A DNA stretch of 64,000 bases. Source: Litoribacillus peritrichatus (lineage in GTDB: Bacteria; Pseudomonadota; Gammaproteobacteria; Pseudomonadales; Litoribrevibacteraceae). The stretch lies in contig NZ_BAABBN010000004.1 in assembly GCF_039537985.1 (NCBI RefSeq), forward strand, positions 248,001 to 312,000, written 5' to 3'. Shown in pieces: positions 25,486 to 35,346 of the stretch (the stretch's first letter is position 1; each line of letters starts with the position of its first letter). Both the position numbers and the translations under genes were made by a program. The notes under the pieces were generated by a model, which worked only from the letters and a program-made list of their open reading frames with translations, was not told where the DNA came from and made no database searches.

Positions 25486-26529
25486 TTATAGATTATTAAC
25501 TACAACTTGCTCTTCTTCGCTGCCCGCTTCTTCGATCTGACCAATGATGATTGGTGCTTCACCTTCCGCTTTCAGTACTTCCAGTGCTTTATCTGCTTGG
25601 TCAGAAGGCACTACTACTACCATGCCGATACCGCAGTTCAATGTACGTAGCATTTCTTTGTCTTCTACGTTGCCTTGCTCTTGCAGCCAGTCAAATACGG
25701 CAGGGCGCTGCCAGCTGTTAGAGTCGATTACGGCTTTTGCGTTTTCAGGCAGTACACGAGGCAAGTTTTCATACAAACCACCACCAGTGATGTGACACAT
25801 TGAGTTCACTTCTACTTCTTTAAGAAGCTTGAGTAACGGTTTAACATAGATACGTGTCGGCTCAAGAAGCACTTCGCCTAAAGGACGACCGTTGAAATCT
25901 TGGTTGATGTCGATGTTCTTAACTTCAATAATTTTACGAATTAACGAGTAACCGTTTGAGTGCGGGCCAGAGGATGGCAAGCCAATCAGAGTATCGCCGA
26001 CCGCAACTTTTGAGCCGTCGATGATTTCAGATTTTTCAACCACGCCAACACAGAAACCGGCAAGGTCGTAGTCGCCGCCTTCGTACATGCCTGGCATTTC
26101 AGCCGTCTCACCGCCAACCAATGCACAGCCGGATTGCTCACAGCCCGTGCCTATGCCATCAACCACTGAAGCGGCAACGTCGACGTCGAGCTTGCCCGTT
26201 GCGTAATAGTCCAGGAAGAATAATGGCTCTGCACCCGCGACGATCAGGTCGTTCACACACATAGCTACGAGATCAATACCGATGGTGTTGTGTAGGTTTA
26301 AGTCCATTGCTAAACGCAATTTAGTACCTACTCCATCGGTACCAGATACTAGAACGGGTTCGTTGTAGCCTTTTGGAATCTCAAAAAGGGCACCAAAACC
26401 GCCTAAGCCTGCCATTACGCCAGGACGACGAGTGCGTTTCGCAACGCCTTTGATTCGCTCTACCAGTGCATTACCCGCATCGATATCAACGCCCGCGTCT
26501 TTATAGCTAATGGATTTCTGATCTGTCAT
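25486..26529 (-). CDS. purM: Phosphoribosylformylglycinamidine cyclo-ligase
   Basis: A 347-residue AIR synthetase. It begins MTDQKSISYKDAGVDIDAGNALVERIK and contains VSGTDGVGTKLRLA, GIDLVAMCVNDLIVAGAEPLFFLDY and LVGGETAEMPGMY, all signature PurM segments. I chose the ATG at 26529; a TTG at 26547 would add six residues but is less likely. Divergent from the DUF2066 gene, an arrangement widely kept in gammaproteobacteria. Confidence 0.97.
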   Translation of the reverse strand: MTDQKSISYKDAGVDIDAGNALVERIKGVAKRTRRPGVMAGLGGFGALFEIPKGYNEPVLVSGTDGVGTKLRLAMDLNLHNTIGIDLVAMCVNDLIVAGAEPLFFLDYYATGKLDVDVAASVVDGIGTGCEQSGCALVGGETAEMPGMYEGGDYDLAGFCVGVVEKSEIIDGSKVAVGDTLIGLPSSGPHSNGYSLIRKIIEVKNIDINQDFNGRPLGEVLLEPTRIYVKPLLKLLKEVEVNSMCHITGGGLYENLPRVLPENAKAVIDSNSWQRPAVFDWLQEQGNVEDKEMLRTLNCGIGMVVVVPSDQADKALEVLKAEGEAPIIIGQIEEAGSEEEQVVVNNL

Positions 26530-26696
26530 GTGTTTTCGCCCAATCAATAATTTGTGATAAAAATGTATCTTTTCGTACTTAGTTCTGGAGACGTGGGACT
26601 ACACGTTGGGAATGTATTACAATTGCCACGCCTATACGAATGGTGCGCTATTTTAACAGTACCCTGTATGACGACCAAGATTAATTTCGATTCACC

Positions 26697-28100
26697 ATGG
26701 ATGTGAAGCGTATGTTTCAGATTTATAAGAAGTTTTTTGTTTTTATTTGTGCTTTGCTAATGGCCGTTTCAACAGCTTTTGGGCAAGAAATAGGCTCGAT
26801 GAGCATTGTGCGCAAGGTTGTAAGTCAAAATCAAACCGAATTTAAAGCTGCTGTGCAGAGTGCATTTCGGCAATATTTGGTTCATATGTCCGGACACGGC
26901 AGTACGCCTGATTTGCCTCAGGTACAAAGTTTGCTGGTTAAACCGGAAAAATATTTATTGGAATTTCGCTATGAACCGTTGGCGGAAGAGGAGCTGGAAA
27001 TCGGCTCTGAATTTGTTCAGACCAAACAAGCGAAGTGGTTGCTGAAACTTCGTTTTGATTATAAAGCGGTTGAGTCTGCATTATTTAATGTTGGTGCGCC
27101 GATTTGGCAAACGCCTCGTCCGGATTTGATGGTGTGGTTAGCCTATGAGTCTGAAGATGGTTTGAGGCAAGTGATTACTTCGAATGAGCCGGATGCACTT
27201 CAATCCGTACTTGGGGGTGTTGCATCCACTCGGGGCCTGGTTATTAAGCTGCCGCTATACGATGACGAAGATCGAGAGGTCTTGCCTGAGTCGGCATTGT
27301 GGGGGTTGTTTGAGGAAGAGTTAAAACAAGTTTCCCAAAGTTATAATGAGTCTAACAGTATTGCGTTAAGGGTGTACCCGATCTCTGCTTCGGAGTGGCA
27401 ATATGACACACGGTTACTGATGCCTGACAGCTCAGTGACATCTTCTGGCGTTGCTGCTGATAAAGTATCCGCCATTCAGGCGGCTTTGCTGGATGCTATG
27501 GATAAAATGGCCGACCGCTATGCGTTACAGGTTGATCCGACTCAGAGTGAAACTGTGCTGTTCCGTTTGTCTGGTGTAAATACCTTTGATCAACTTCAGG
27601 GGTTAATGGCGGAACTGAATAAAGTATTAATGATTAAAAATGTTGTGCCTAAAGCGGCGCGCGGAAATGAAATTTGGTTGGAGCTTACCATTGTTGGTAA
27701 TAAAGAGCTTTTACAGTTAACTTTGGCCAACTTTGATCAGTTGGCAGAAGAGCTTGAAGAACATGGTGTCCAGGAGCATATACTCCCTGGCACTGAGGAA
27801 GTGGAGTCCGGTGTATCTGAGCTTTCTGATCCTTTAATGATGTCACAGGATAATCAGCCAGTTGATCTTGAAACAGAGGGTGAAGCTGATAAGGGCATCG
27901 ATGATTCGGCAGGTTTGTTTCAAGGGCAAGCGGAGCGTTCTTCAGAGAGTGCGGCAGAGATGGTGGGGGTAAGTAGCCCAATTGAACCTGTTCAGGCGAA
28001 CGAAAAGGGTTTGCACTATCGGCTTGTTCCTAAGGTTCAAGAATCAGATAACATTCTTCAAACGCAAGAAAATAACGATGTTCTTTTTGAAATAAAATAA
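26697..28100 (+). CDS. DUF2066 domain protein, exported
   Basis: A 467-residue protein with a signal peptide (KKFFVFICALLMAVSTAFGQ). The first 340 or so residues match DUF2066: AVQSAFRQYLVHMSGHGSTPDLPQV, a VWLAYESEDG segment and a later GVNTFDQLQGLMAELNKV region. The last 110 residues are acidic, Ser/Glu/Gln-rich and probably disordered. Function unknown; it conserves its place next to purM and before hda across gammaproteobacteria, so an envelope role is only an inference. Confidence 0.8.
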   Translation: MDVKRMFQIYKKFFVFICALLMAVSTAFGQEIGSMSIVRKVVSQNQTEFKAAVQSAFRQYLVHMSGHGSTPDLPQVQSLLVKPEKYLLEFRYEPLAEEELEIGSEFVQTKQAKWLLKLRFDYKAVESALFNVGAPIWQTPRPDLMVWLAYESEDGLRQVITSNEPDALQSVLGGVASTRGLVIKLPLYDDEDREVLPESALWGLFEEELKQVSQSYNESNSIALRVYPISASEWQYDTRLLMPDSSVTSSGVAADKVSAIQAALLDAMDKMADRYALQVDPTQSETVLFRLSGVNTFDQLQGLMAELNKVLMIKNVVPKAARGNEIWLELTIVGNKELLQLTLANFDQLAEELEEHGVQEHILPGTEEVESGVSELSDPLMMSQDNQPVDLETEGEADKGIDDSAGLFQGQAERSSESAAEMVGVSSPIEPVQANEKGLHYRLVPKVQESDNILQTQENNDVLFEIK

Positions 28101-28119
28101 TGGGTGTTTATTCTTTGAT

Positions 28120-28671
28120 ATGGGCATGAGTAATTACAGTTGGTTACCTAATGCGCTTACCGTATTGCGTTGTTTGTTGGTTGTACCGGTCGCATGGTTT
28201 ATTCATCAACAGAATTTTGTTGCTGCGTTGGTGACTTTTGGTGTTGCTGGATTTACAGACGGTCTGGATGGCTACATAGCAAGAAAATATCACTGGCAGA
28301 GTTATATTGGCGCCATTTTAGATCCTTTGGCTGATAAGCTATTAATGATGGTAAGCTTTATTTCGCTTACCTTTATTGGCTTGGTTCCGTTCTGGTTGAT
28401 GATCGTGGTTGTGATCCGGGATTTAGTGATTGTGGCTGGTGCGGCTTTGTTCCGGTGGCTGCATGGACCATATATGATGTCGCCCAGTATTTCAGGAAAG
28501 GTCAGTACTTTTCTTCAGATTCTTTTAGTTTTGTGGTTACTTGTAGAGCAAGCTCTTTCTTTGGAAGGCGGGCCGATTACAGTGCTGATGATTTGGTTTA
28601 CCTTGGTGGTTGCTGTCATCAGTGGCTTGGAGTACATAGTTGTTTGGTATCGAAAGTCGACGGAGTTTTAG
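28120..28671 (+). CDS. CDP-alcohol phosphatidyltransferase family protein
   Basis: A 183-residue polytopic membrane enzyme. The family motif is complete: DGLDGYIARKYHWQSYIGAILDPLADK (DGxxAR...GxxxDxxxD). LPNALTVLRCLLVVPVAWF at the N-terminus is typical of PgsA-type phosphatidylglycerophosphate synthases. Because gammaproteobacteria often hold two such genes, I do not assign pgsA firmly; this copy sits in the purM-hda neighbourhood where a PgsA paralogue is common. Starts at 28120 or 28126; ribosome site weak. Confidence 0.85.
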   Translation: MGMSNYSWLPNALTVLRCLLVVPVAWFIHQQNFVAALVTFGVAGFTDGLDGYIARKYHWQSYIGAILDPLADKLLMMVSFISLTFIGLVPFWLMIVVVIRDLVIVAGAALFRWLHGPYMMSPSISGKVSTFLQILLVLWLLVEQALSLEGGPITVLMIWFTLVVAVISGLEYIVVWYRKSTEF

Positions 28672-28695
28672 TCGATTCATTACAAGGAAGTGGGT

Positions 28696-29754
28696 ATGAC
28701 GGTTTCCCAGCGTTGGTTTTTTTTAGTGTTGTTTTTGGTTGTGTCTTTGTTTTTATACATGTTACAGCCTATTTTAATGCCGTTTTTATTGGGCGCTCTG
28801 ATTGCTTACGTGGGTGACCCCATTGTTGATAAGTTGGAAGAGCATCAATGCCCTCGGGCGGTTGGCGTCAGCATCGTCTTCTCCGTTTTTACGCTATTGA
28901 GTATTCTTGCGCTGTTATTGATTGTGCCAAGTTTGTTGAAGCAGCTGGAGGCTTTGCGAGCCTTAGTGCCTAATGCCGTAATGTGGGCTGAAAAGGTCGC
29001 GGCACCTTGGCTAGCCGATAATCTTGGGTGGGAGCTGGAGCGGCTGTCTTCCAGTAATATTCGACAGGCAGTACAAAATAAATTGTCCGGTCATGGTAGT
29101 TTGTTGGCTTCGGTTGCAGCTCAGGTCACCACTTCAAGCCTTTCTATGTTGGTGTGGGTCGCTAATCTGTTACTTGTTCCTGTGGTTTCGTTTTATTTGA
29201 TGAGAGACTGGGACACGATTATTGAGCGCATCCATAACCTGCTGCCTCGTAATCTTGAGCAAAACATCACGTATCTGGCCAAAGAAAGCGATGAGGTGTT
29301 AGGGGCGTTCTTAAAAGGGCAATTAATGGTCATGTTAGCTTTGGGGGTTATTTATTCTCTTGGCTTGTGGATTGTGGGGCTTGATTTAGCGTTATTAATT
29401 GGTATGGTGGCGGGGCTTTCCAGTATTGTGCCATATCTTGGTTTTATCGTCGGTATTGGTGCGGCATTAATTGCTGCTGTGTTCCAGTTCCAGGAATGGT
29501 TGCCATTGCTTTACGTTTGTATTGTTTTTGGTGTGGGTCAAACACTTGAAAGTGTTTTGCTGACCCCGATCCTGGTTGGTGATAAAATTGGTTTACACCC
29601 GGTCGCTGTTATTTTTGCCATTATGGCGGGCGGGCAGTTATTTGGTTTTGTTGGTGTGTTACTCGCTTTGCCTGTTGCCGCCGTAGTAATGGTGATTCTG
29701 AGGTTTGCCTATCACGGGTACAAAGGCAGCCATTTTTATCATGCCGAAAAGTAA
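28696..29754 (+). CDS. perM: AI-2E family transporter / PerM-like permease
   Basis: A 352-residue membrane protein with about seven or eight helices of the PerM/YhhQ-type AI-2E exporter family. Typical parts: PILMPFLLGALIAYVGDPIVDKLE near residue 30 and the C-terminal GVGQTLESVLLTPILVGDKIGLHPVAVIFAIMAGGQLFGFVGVLLALPVAA. The ATG at 28696 has AAGGAAG at 5 bp. Transported substrate is not predictable; AI-2 export is known only for some members. Confidence 0.87.
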   Translation: MTVSQRWFFLVLFLVVSLFLYMLQPILMPFLLGALIAYVGDPIVDKLEEHQCPRAVGVSIVFSVFTLLSILALLLIVPSLLKQLEALRALVPNAVMWAEKVAAPWLADNLGWELERLSSSNIRQAVQNKLSGHGSLLASVAAQVTTSSLSMLVWVANLLLVPVVSFYLMRDWDTIIERIHNLLPRNLEQNITYLAKESDEVLGAFLKGQLMVMLALGVIYSLGLWIVGLDLALLIGMVAGLSSIVPYLGFIVGIGAALIAAVFQFQEWLPLLYVCIVFGVGQTLESVLLTPILVGDKIGLHPVAVIFAIMAGGQLFGFVGVLLALPVAAVVMVILRFAYHGYKGSHFYHAEK

Positions 29755-29781
29755 CTTTATTGAGTAGATGAACTGAAGAGA

Positions 29782-30504
29782 ATGACAACCTCTCACGTAG
29801 TACAGCTTCCACTGGATATTCAATTAAAACAAGAAGCCAACTTTGATAACTTTTGGGTGGGCGAAAACGCGCCTGTCTTTGAAGCATTTAAAATGTTGGC
29901 GGGAGGTTTTCATTCGCCTCAGGAATTTCAAGAGACCAATTATTTTCTGTGGGGCGGTGAAGGTGTAGGCAAAACGCACTTGTTGCAAGCGGTATGCAAT
30001 CATGTTGCTGCACTCAATATCGACTGCGCTTATATTCCCTTGGCGGAATTGATGAAATATCAACCTGAAGTACTTCAGGGGTTGGAGCAAATGCGCCTGG
30101 TTTGCCTGGATGATATTCATTGCATTTTAGGCCGCCGGGATTGGCAGATCGCTATTTTCCATTTATTCAATAAACTTCGGGATCAAGGGCATACATTAGT
30201 GGTGTCGAGTGATCAGTCTGCATTGCATATTCCTATTGAATTGGCCGACCTGAAGTCTCGCCTGAGTTGGGGTCTGACGTTTAAACTTGATCCGCTTTCT
30301 GAACAGGGGGCTAAAGATTTATTGATAGACCAATCTTTAAAGCGTGGTCTTGAGATGACGGAAGAAGTGGCTGATTATATTATCAGTCGCGCTCGTCGCT
30401 CAGCGCCCGAATTGATTGAAACGCTGGATGCTCTTGACTTAGCCAGCTTATCTGCAAAACGAAAACTGACTCGCCCGTTTGTGAAAGAAGTGCTTGGCTG
30501 GTAG
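29782..30504 (+). CDS. hda: DnaA regulatory inactivator Hda
   Basis: A 240-residue AAA+ protein related to DnaA domain III. Near the N-terminus QLPLDIQLKQEANFDNFWVG includes the QLPL clamp-binding motif. Walker A is GGEGVGKTHLLQA, Walker B LVCLDDIHCILG, and the arginine-finger region LSWGLTFKLDPLS and sensor 2 RRSAPELIETLDALD follow. With the beta clamp it stimulates ATP hydrolysis by DnaA after initiation. It ends 2 bp before murI. Confidence 0.95.
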   Translation: MTTSHVVQLPLDIQLKQEANFDNFWVGENAPVFEAFKMLAGGFHSPQEFQETNYFLWGGEGVGKTHLLQAVCNHVAALNIDCAYIPLAELMKYQPEVLQGLEQMRLVCLDDIHCILGRRDWQIAIFHLFNKLRDQGHTLVVSSDQSALHIPIELADLKSRLSWGLTFKLDPLSEQGAKDLLIDQSLKRGLEMTEEVADYIISRARRSAPELIETLDALDLASLSAKRKLTRPFVKEVLGW

Positions 30505-30506
30505 GC

Positions 30507-31301
30507 ATGAATGCATCAAACAATAGAATTTTACTGATTGATTCTGGCATTGGTGGCCTGAGTATTTTCAACGAGCTGACGACTCAACTTCCTTTTCTTT
30601 CTATTGATTATTTTTGTGATCACGCATTTTTTCCTTATGGCAACAAAGAGCTGAGTACTTTGGTTACTCGGGTGCATGACATTGTTGAAAACTGTTTGCA
30701 GAAACACAGTTATGATTTGGCGGTGATTGCCTGTAACACAGCAAGCACTGTTGTGTTGCCGTCGCTGAGATCTTCTTTTGATATTCCGTTTGTTGGTGTT
30801 GTTCCTGCGATTAAACCTGCCTGTGCTCTGTCCCTGACTCGTCAGGTGGGGTTGCTGGCAACGGAAGGTACGGTGACCAGAGAATACACTCATAACCTGA
30901 TTAAAGAGTTTGCCTGTGACGCTGAACTTACTTTGGTTGGTTGTGCGGAACTGGTAAAGGAAGCGGAAAAGAAGCTTGCCGGAAAGCCTGTTGATCTTGA
31001 AGTACTTAAACAGGTCATTGCACCCTTTAAAGCGAAAAATGTGGATACGATTGTATTGGGTTGTACGCATTTTCCATGGCTGGTTGAGGAATTGGCTTCG
31101 GTGATTGAGTGGCCGGTAAAGTGGGTGGATTCGGGTAAAGCCATTGCTGCGCGGGTAGAAAGTTTATTGAACGATCAGGCGAGCCATCTGCTTGATCGTT
31201 CTGCAGCCCAATACCGGTTTTATACCTCTGGCGCGTGTTCCGATATTCATTTAGATCATCTGCCGATGGACTTTACTCTGATAGAAAGTTTTCAGGTCTA
31301 G
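30507..31301 (+). CDS. murI: Glutamate racemase
   Basis: A 264-residue enzyme making D-glutamate for peptidoglycan. Asp12 in LLIDSGIGGLSI, Cys76 in ACNTAST and Cys186 in GCTHFPWL are the catalytic residues; FPYGNKE is also conserved. Starts 2 bp after hda, so likely co-translated. It ends the forward run begun at the DUF2066 gene. Confidence 0.96.
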   Translation: MNASNNRILLIDSGIGGLSIFNELTTQLPFLSIDYFCDHAFFPYGNKELSTLVTRVHDIVENCLQKHSYDLAVIACNTASTVVLPSLRSSFDIPFVGVVPAIKPACALSLTRQVGLLATEGTVTREYTHNLIKEFACDAELTLVGCAELVKEAEKKLAGKPVDLEVLKQVIAPFKAKNVDTIVLGCTHFPWLVEELASVIEWPVKWVDSGKAIAARVESLLNDQASHLLDRSAAQYRFYTSGACSDIHLDHLPMDFTLIESFQV

Positions 31302-31406
31302 ATGTGCTTTGCCGAACATAGTTATCGCTCGCCACAACTAAAAACACACTTCAAAATTAACCTCCTCTAATCATGTCATGGCATCCAATGGCAGGGCATA
31401 GAGTGA

Positions 31407-34400
31407 TTATTGAATCGCAATTTCTTTTTGATGGCTGAAATATTTTCCTAATAAATCCTGTAATGCATTCATTGTGACTGGCTTAGGAATAAAGTCATCC
31501 ATGCCGGCTTCAATGCATCGGCGTTTATCGCCTTCGATGGTATTGGCTGTTAGGGCAATGATCAGGTTTTTTCCTCCCAGTCTGGCTTCCTGTTCCCTGA
31601 TCTTTCGAGTTGCTTCAAAACCATCCATTACGGGCATTTGGCAATCCATCAGAATTACATCGTAATTGTTGTGAAACATTTCGAGCGCTTTGGTTCCATC
31701 CTCTGCCAGCTTTACTCGACAGCCCAGTTTTTCCAGAATGCGTGTGGCCACGCGCTGATTCACAGGGTTGTCTTCCACCAGTAAAATATCAATACCAAAG
31801 TGGGCGTCCTGAGTACTTTCGTTGGTTTGAGTTAAGTTGGACTGCTCTGTTATGTCCGCCTTGGTAATTGGCTTACTTGATTTCTTTTCTTGTGCGTGCA
31901 GTTTTTGAAGGATGGGTTCCAGAATGCTGTACCGGTAAACTTTTGAATAGCAGCCGTCAAACAGATTCGCATTTAAGCTGGCCGGTAAGGTGTCGTTTTG
32001 CGCACTGTTGGAGAAGATGACTTTGGTGTGTCCGATCAGGTCTTGATACTTGGAGAATAAATGATTCATGCAGTCGTAGTCGAAATCATCCGAAACATGA
32101 ATCAGTGAAATGGATTTGGTAACGTCATCATTTCGGGTAAGCAGCTCTTTTAACTCATCTTTATTTTTGACCCAGTGCACAGTGGCACCAAAGTGCCGGA
32201 ATATCTCCCTGAGCGAATCAAGCTCGTTTTTATCTGTGCAGGCAAGCCCGATATGCTGACCCTGAAGAAGGCCACGGGTGAGCATTTCGAAAGCGCCTTT
32301 CGGGGCTGCCAGAGGCAGATGCTGACTGAAGGTGGAGCCTGAGCCCTTTTGGCTTTCTACACTGATTCTGCCGCCCATGAGTTCTGCGAGTTGTCTGGAG
32401 ATGGTCAAGCCTAAGCCAGTGCCACCAAACCGGCGGGTTGTGGAGCTGTCTTCTTGAGTGAAGACTTTAAATATGTCGGACAGCTTTTGGGTGCTGATGC
32501 CGTGGCCGGTATCGATGACTTCGATCACAATCGGAACCTTATTCGACATTGGGCGCACCTGTACCGAGGTGTCCCGCTTTACGTGAATCATGACATGCCC
32601 TTCATCGGTGAACTTGATGGCGTTAGAGCACAGGTTCAGAATGATTTGCTTGATTCTGACGTAGTCACCGATCAGCTCACCTTGTAAGTCGGGCTGAATT
32701 CTCGTATCCAGGCTGATGTTCTTTTCTGCGGCTTTGACACTCAATAGGGCCGTCACGTCTTCAATTAATTTGACCAAATTAAAAGGTAATATCTCAATTT
32801 GAAGTTTGCCGGCTTCAATTTTTGAGAAATCCAGAATGTCGTTCAGAATATTCAGCAGGGTGGATGCGGAGTTATTGATGGTTGAGACGTATTCGTTTTG
32901 TTCCGAGTTCAACTCGGTTTTCTGGAGAATGGACGCCATACCCAGAATACCGTTCATTGGTGTTCTCAGTTCATGGGACATGTTGGCTAAGAACATACTC
33001 TTGGTTTTATTGGCGGCTTCCGCTGCCCGCTTTGATTCAATCAGGGCTTTTTCAGCGCGTTTTTGAGCGGTGATGTCTTTGCTGACGCAATAAATGATGT
33101 TTTCTCCGCGAAGTACCATGGAGATCATTGACAAGTCGATGATGGAAACATCTTCCTGATTTGGCGCTAAAAAGTTGAGCTCTTTGTGCGCTGAGCCGTT
33201 ACTGGAGGCTTCATCAATCAGCTGGTTTATTTCGTTTATTCTGTCTTCTTCACTGAGATTTGGAGCAATCAGAAGTTCGCCTAAATTTGTGCCGTTGATG
33301 TCTGTTTCTTCTGTATCCACTGTTTTCAGCAGCAGTTTTGCTGAATGGTTGTGATCCATGATTTCGTGATTGTGGATTAAAAAAATCGGGTCGCTTGACG
33401 CGTGGCAGACTTCAAGGAATTTGTTCTCACTGTGTTCCAGTGCGATGTTCATCGATTCGCGTTCATCAATGACCTGATTGAGGTGGAGTGCCACCTCACT
33501 GATTTCATCGTTGCCGTAAACGGTGACTTTATTAGAAAAGTGTCCTCGGCTTGCATAACTGGTCAGTGTTTTATTGATTGACCCCAGCGTGCTTGATGCT
33601 CTGGATACCAATAAATAACCAAGCCAGAGCGATCCGATGATAGAGAGCAGAGTGACAATGATGTAACGAACCAGCTGGTGTCTGGCGCTGTCAGACAGGT
33701 CAATGATTTCACTCAATGCTTGCTGGCTGATAATCTGGCGAATATTGTGGATGTGCTCGCTTTTTTGAAGTGAAAGGTCGTACCAGCGTTGTAAACTAAA
33801 TGTTAACGCCGCTTTTTTAAGCTCTTTTAACGAGTTTCCGAGTTCACTGGTCCAATAGCTTGCGTCTTGTTGATCTTCCAGATCGTTACAGCCATTCAGG
33901 AGGGTGTTTAACTGTCGAATGGAGGTTTGTTCGGAATCTTTGGTTTTGGATAAAAAGCGATATTTATCCAGCAGGATGTAAATACGACTGCTGGAAGATT
34001 GGATTAAAGGGGAAATCTCGCTGCCTTCCTGAACCAGTTGACATAAATTATACCAGGAGCGGGTTTGAAGAATGTGCTCAAGTTGTTGAATGATTTCCAG
34101 TTTCGCTGGCAGGTTCAGCATCTGGTCTCTTAATTCATTAATTTTTTGGGACGCTGACTGGCTTTCACTGCCGTAGAGCATGTTTTTTTGTTTTTCAGTG
34201 GCCAATTCAAAGTGAAAGTCATCGTATAGCGTGTTTTGAACCAGCATGTTGGTTTGAAGAAACTTTAACTCATCGTTTTTTTCACTTGGGGTGCCCATGA
34301 AGGTCAGCCCATGTGCGGTTTCCAGACTCACCTGCTCTTCGATTCTGGCTAACAGATTTACCACGTTGGTCTTTTGAAGTACGGATAAGTCGTGGTTGGT

Positions 34401-34928
34401 GGAGGTGATGGCTTTTACAAGATAAAGGGCCGTTTGAATGATGTCGGAGAAAAAGTAGAAGTAGTCGCTGTTTGGGTTTTTGTTATCAAAGCCCGCACGC
34501 ACATCCCGGATGGACTCCAGGTCGAAAATCAGTTGGTTCAGGTCATTGATTGGGTCATTGATACGACGATAAGGGTTTAGGCTACGAGGGTCTTTAAAGC
34601 GCTTGCTTATTTCACTTCGCTTGATGAACTGCTCAAGTTGATGAATTGCGTTGTCCACCACTTTTCTGTGCCGTAATAAGGCTTCCTGGTAAGACGCATC
34701 ATTTGTTATTTCATAGGTTCTGCTGAGTGTTCGTTCTGTTTGCAGACCACTGACGATGGAATAAATGTAATCAATCGCATGGAAATCGGTCGCGGTTGTC
34801 GAGAAGTCTTGATAAACATCGTATCTTTCATCAATAGCTTTAATCGCAAAAGCAAGGAGGGTGATTCCTGGTAGCAATACAATTAGGGCGAGCTTGTAGC
34901 GTATTTTAAGGTTGTTAAACCAATTCAT
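31407..34928 (-). CDS. Hybrid sensor histidine kinase with NIT-like sensor and receiver
   Basis: About 1173 residues. A first membrane helix (KIRYKLALIVLLPGITLLAFAI) precedes a periplasmic, helical region (residues 40-415) resembling the nitrate/nitrite-sensing NIT domain (IVSGLQTERTLSRTYE, ETAHGLTFMGT). A second helix near 430, HAMP, PAS (about 510-620), HisKA (MSHELRTPMNGIL, phospho-acceptor His652), HATPase (SNAIKFTDEG, DTGHGIS, GGTGLGLTIS), a degenerate receiver-like segment and a true C-terminal receiver (Asp1095 in VILMDCQMPVMDG) follow. It has no Hpt domain or adjacent regulator. The ATG at 34928 is preferred; a TTG at 34967 adds 13 residues. Confidence 0.9.
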   Translation of the reverse strand: MNWFNNLKIRYKLALIVLLPGITLLAFAIKAIDERYDVYQDFSTTATDFHAIDYIYSIVSGLQTERTLSRTYEITNDASYQEALLRHRKVVDNAIHQLEQFIKRSEISKRFKDPRSLNPYRRINDPINDLNQLIFDLESIRDVRAGFDNKNPNSDYFYFFSDIIQTALYLVKAITSTNHDLSVLQKTNVVNLLARIEEQVSLETAHGLTFMGTPSEKNDELKFLQTNMLVQNTLYDDFHFELATEKQKNMLYGSESQSASQKINELRDQMLNLPAKLEIIQQLEHILQTRSWYNLCQLVQEGSEISPLIQSSSSRIYILLDKYRFLSKTKDSEQTSIRQLNTLLNGCNDLEDQQDASYWTSELGNSLKELKKAALTFSLQRWYDLSLQKSEHIHNIRQIISQQALSEIIDLSDSARHQLVRYIIVTLLSIIGSLWLGYLLVSRASSTLGSINKTLTSYASRGHFSNKVTVYGNDEISEVALHLNQVIDERESMNIALEHSENKFLEVCHASSDPIFLIHNHEIMDHNHSAKLLLKTVDTEETDINGTNLGELLIAPNLSEEDRINEINQLIDEASSNGSAHKELNFLAPNQEDVSIIDLSMISMVLRGENIIYCVSKDITAQKRAEKALIESKRAAEAANKTKSMFLANMSHELRTPMNGILGMASILQKTELNSEQNEYVSTINNSASTLLNILNDILDFSKIEAGKLQIEILPFNLVKLIEDVTALLSVKAAEKNISLDTRIQPDLQGELIGDYVRIKQIILNLCSNAIKFTDEGHVMIHVKRDTSVQVRPMSNKVPIVIEVIDTGHGISTQKLSDIFKVFTQEDSSTTRRFGGTGLGLTISRQLAELMGGRISVESQKGSGSTFSQHLPLAAPKGAFEMLTRGLLQGQHIGLACTDKNELDSLREIFRHFGATVHWVKNKDELKELLTRNDDVTKSISLIHVSDDFDYDCMNHLFSKYQDLIGHTKVIFSNSAQNDTLPASLNANLFDGCYSKVYRYSILEPILQKLHAQEKKSSKPITKADITEQSNLTQTNESTQDAHFGIDILLVEDNPVNQRVATRILEKLGCRVKLAEDGTKALEMFHNNYDVILMDCQMPVMDGFEATRKIREQEARLGGKNLIIALTANTIEGDKRRCIEAGMDDFIPKPVTMNALQDLLGKYFSHQKEIAIQ

Positions 34929-35346
34929 CCCTGTTTTCTCTTGTGTAAGTTCTATCAGTGCAGTCAAAACTGCGTAAATCCATCCTTTGGTAGTGCTGAT
35001 ATTTTTATTATGTAACTAGATTATAGGCAAAGTCCGCGTAAGTGACGCTTTGTTATTGTAAAAATATTTATTTTTATGCCGTTTACTTTCAAAACCAACC
35101 TATAAAGTTCAGTCTGGAACATTTTTTTGTTGTAATTATTGACTGGTTTGCCTTTAAGTTGGTGACGAATTATACGATTTTATTCCCCGACTGGAAGCGG
35201 TTTTTTACTTGGCGTTTGAGTCATTGGGTCAGAAAAGGTAAAGTGCTGGGTTTTCTTTGAAGAATATTCTAAAGAGAACACTCTTAGGAAACGTGCATAG
35301 TTGCTCCGTGGTGTACGTCCGGAAAGAACGATAAAGAGATCAAGGC
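34929..35346. other. Intergenic region between histidine kinase and argF
   Basis: A 418-bp divergent gap, AT-rich. It holds a small palindrome AGAATATTCT at 35261-35270, which recalls but does not match an ArgR box. A 72-codon frame at 35042-35260 has no recognisable content and I do not call it a gene. Confidence 0.6.

Noticed and set aside
35042..35260. 72-codon frame before argF
   Set aside because: AT-rich, aromatic-heavy low-quality translation, no ribosome site and no recognisable motif; it lies in a promoter gap.
35261..35270. AGAATATTCT palindrome as an ArgR box before argF
   Set aside because: It is shorter than the 18-bp ARG box and does not fit its consensus well.
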